Below, piece by piece: positions 61,915-64,000 of a stretch of 64,000 nt of DNA (position 1 is its first letter; each line of letters opens with the position of its first letter). The translations under genes were made by a program, and so were the position numbers. The notes beneath the pieces are model-generated. The model ran no database searches. It saw nothing but the letters and a program-made list of their open reading frames with translations, and had not been told where the DNA came from. Source of the stretch: Pardosa pseudoannulata (Eukaryota; Arthropoda; Arachnida; Araneae; Lycosidae). The stretch is taken from assembly GCA_032207245.1 (NCBI GenBank), contig CM063504.1, positions 85,820,710 to 85,884,709 of the forward strand, in the 5' to 3' direction.

Positions 61915-62636
61915 CAGGCTTGCAATACCGTCACTTTTCTCACCTTTAGTCACTTTTTTTACAATTGATCACTTTTAGTCACTTTTCTAAGTAAACAGTC
62001 ACTTTTTTTTGGTGTATTACAGCAAAAGTCTAGTGTTGAAAAAAAATCATAATAACAAAATTTTTAAATAAAAGACCAAAATGGGATGCTCTAATCTTAT
62101 TTTTTTATTAAAATGTAATTAGTCATGGTTTCCAGAATTTAGTGATTTTAAAAAGTCGCAAAGAATTTCCTGAAATCTACATTTGTACTGAAATGTGCAT
62201 TTAATATATTTAAGTAATTTACGTCAAAGCACACATTTCTTTTTTTCTTTTTCTTCACAATTTTTGTTTAGATACTCTAATCTCGCTATGTACATATTTC
62301 AAAACATCATTGATATATGCAGAAAATTGTGATTATAAAATTAATGTATTGTATGCATTCAAATCTAATTTATAGATTTTCTTGAATAAAAATCAATGTT
62401 GAGTTGTGTTAAACAAAATTTTTAACCTTTTTTATATTAGACTCTAAAATCATGTCTTGCATGAATTATTTGATTTAGAGTTAAAATAAATAGAATAATC
62501 TTAATAGTAGCATCTGTAATCAAGAGGAGAAAAAAATTACGTTTTTTTTTCAATGTAGTCACTTTTTAGTCACTTATTCTGTATTACTTGTCACTTTTCT
62601 CACCTTTTTGAAAGTACCAGAGCAGTTGCAAGCCTG
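61915..62636. mobile_element. 722-bp non-autonomous transposon with 6-bp target duplication
   Basis: CAGGCTTGCAA (61915-61925) and TTGCAAGCCTG (62626-62636) are perfect 11-bp inverted ends. TATTTT is duplicated at 61909-61914 and 62637-62642. Inside both ends are several copies of a GTCACTTTT(CTCACC) motif in the same orientation. No ORF. It has inserted into the gypsy relic and is therefore younger. Confidence 0.8.
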
Positions 62637-62799
62637 TATTTTAAATCACAAACATTCCAAAATATTTTCAGGATTTTTGCCAAACCTTGCTAACACGCCC
62701 GATTCTTGGAAACAGTTTTTTAACATTTGCGGTAAATGGGAATGCACACAATCATAGCCATATTTCGCAGCGTCAGATTCGAAATGTACGAAATTTAAT

Positions 62800-63600
62800 A
62801 AATAATTATAAGTCATACGAAACAAAGAGCATTGGTCTTAAAATGTGCATTATGTCATCAAACAAAAATCCAGTTTGTCAGAAAGCCCGTCACATTTCAT
62901 TTGCCGAACCAACATACAAAAACGTATATCCGAAGGGTCATTAAGTACTTCATCAAACTACTCGTCCTTAATTGTTTTGTGTGAAAAAAAAGGTTGGTTT
63001 CATAGTCTGTGTGTTGATTATTAGACAATTGAATAAAAACTATAGACTATTAAGGACTAGTTTCCGTTGCCATCTCAGTGGCGCAAAAGTGTTCACAGCT
63101 CTCGATTTAAAGGATGGATTTTTCCATGAGACAAATACGGAGTACACGTCTTTAGTTGTTCACAACGGTCAATACGAATTTTGCAAAATTGTATTCGGAT
63201 GAATACGTTTTTCAGGTTTTTAGAGGAGGCAACATATTGATCATCTATATGAATGATACGGTTATACCCTCACGTAACGAGACAGAAGGTTTAGAAAAAC
63301 TGAAAAAAGTATTTGAAGTAGTTTCTTAAGACGGGTTGAAGTTTAACTTCAAGAAATGCTAAGTCCTTAATAGAGGAATCGAATTTTTTAGATGTCTGAT
63401 TGGAAACTGCATAGTCCGACCTACTTGTGGTAAAACTCATGCTGTAAATACATTTCCAGGGCCGAAAACGATAAAGAAGGTTCAAAGCTTTCTTGGTTTA
63501 ACGGGATACTTCCGGAAGTTTATTCCTCAGTATGCTCTCATAGTCAAACCATTAAGAAATAATTCTGATTTTATATTTGATCCTAAACAGAATGAAGCGT
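62800..63600 (+). pseudogene. gypsy reverse transcriptase pseudogene
   Basis: Blocks recognised in order: KARHISFAEP, RQLNKNYRL, FTALDLKDGFF (63090-63122), the active-site region near 63245, where the family YxDD reads YMND, then FLGLTGYFRKFIPQYA (63491-63538). Stops occur (for example at about 63327 and 63360), a segment after 63200 is deleted and the frame shifts, so it cannot be active. Confidence 0.8.
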
Positions 63601-63650
63601 TCAAAAAATTGTAGGTTTCCTTATCAGAAAAGTCACTATTACATATATAT

Positions 63651-63682
<32 letters not shown>

Positions 63683-63960
63683 AACAGAGGCAAGCACTCA
63701 AGTTGCACCAGGAATTGGCATGGTACTTCAGATGAAAGCGGATGGCGGTCATTTCCATCTAATTTATTATTTCAATAAAAAGACAGCACTACAATTATAT
63801 TAGATACGAATTGGAGGCATTGACAGGGACAGAAACTTTGAATAAATTTAGGAATTACCTTCAGGGCTCCAAACTTAAAATAGTGACCAATAGCTCAGCA
63901 TTTCAGAATACCAGCCAAAAGATCTAACACCCAAAATTGCCGTATGGGTTTTATTTATGG
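63600..63960 (+). pseudogene. gypsy RNase H-like region, interrupted by (TA)n
   Basis: After the RT, blocks such as GIGMVLQ and KFRNYLQGSKLKIVTNS align in order with the RNase H domain of gypsy pol. An expected Asp is replaced by Asn near the end. A (TA)n tract at 63639-63681 and several frame breaks interrupt it. Confidence 0.6.
63639..63681. repeat. (TA)n microsatellite
   Basis: TA run with one AA slip, inside the gypsy relic. Confidence 0.95.
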
Positions 63961-64000
63961 AAGAATTCTAAAATAAAAACTTGCATAATTCAGGAACGGG

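Larger units (their letters stand above)
59340..64000 (+). mobile_element. Ty3/gypsy retrotransposon, degenerate, runs off the window
   Basis: In order: a GC-richer 5' region with local direct repeats (possible LTR and leader, 59340-59950), a gag-like region from about 60409 with a broken zinc-knuckle pattern (about 61030-61125), a protease-like region (about 61195-61560), reverse transcriptase (62800-63600) and RNase H-like sequence (63600-63960). The order gag-protease-RT-RNase H is that of Ty3/gypsy. Stops and frameshifts are scattered throughout. A second DNA transposon interrupts it. Confidence 0.7.

Noticed and set aside
1..64000. CRISPR arrays, bacterial operons or phage-like defence systems
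   Set aside because: No regular spaced repeats or prokaryotic gene organisation; the intron-rich gene and repeats are eukaryotic.

Overview
This is a very AT-rich eukaryotic window with long introns, GT-AG splice sites, many (TA)n microsatellites and a heavy load of transposon remnants. The gene content is clearly metazoan. The repeat types (a Tcb1-like Tc1 element, Ty3/gypsy pol, tRNA-derived SINEs, piggyBac-like and Tigger/pogo elements) suggest an arthropod, most likely a spider or another arachnid. The taxon is an inference; no rRNA or mitochondrial marker is present.

The window is dominated by one complete protein-coding gene on the + strand, the nuclear import receptor Importin-9 (IPO9). 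Its coding part runs from 15650 to 56351 in 25 exons that join in frame into about 1021 residues. The exon phases are consistent from start to stop, and the product can be matched from the N-terminal importin-beta domain to the acidic C-terminal tail. About 6 kb upstream, on the opposite strand, lies a single 24-codon exon (9553-9482) recognisable as the first coding exon of the cofilin phosphatase Slingshot (ssh). The two genes are therefore head to head. A GC-richer stretch before the ssh exon, with NRF1-like and ETS-like sites, is its probable promoter. A second minus-strand coding exon (1971-1581), the C-terminus of an unidentified single-pass membrane protein, lies further left.

Layout. 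1-3.5 kb: a mobile-element graveyard with an internally deleted Tigger/pogo element, the 3' end of a non-LTR retrotransposon, a possible LTR-like region and a MITE with perfect 21-bp ends, plus the membrane-protein exon. 3.5-9.5 kb: AT-rich sequence with no gene recognised, probably ssh intron 1. 9.5-15.6 kb: intergenic, with a SINE fragment and a decayed Tc1 element carrying an internal inverted duplication. 15.65-56.35 kb: IPO9, whose introns hold a 400-bp piggyBac-like MITE, an LTR-like fragment, a SINE with an 11-bp target duplication, a 2.5-kb DNA transposon with a 6-bp target duplication, a 1.9-kb piggyBac-like element, several near-perfect hairpins and one orphan exon-like island. 56.35-59.3 kb: IPO9 3' UTR and intergenic DNA. 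59.3-64 kb: a broken Ty3/gypsy retrotransposon interrupted by a second transposon with a 6-bp target duplication.

Nothing here forms an operon-like or defence-like system. The most novel material is the mobile-element structure: two elements sharing CAG-type ends, 6-bp target duplications and internal arrays of a short motif; two piggyBac-like elements; and the palindromes.
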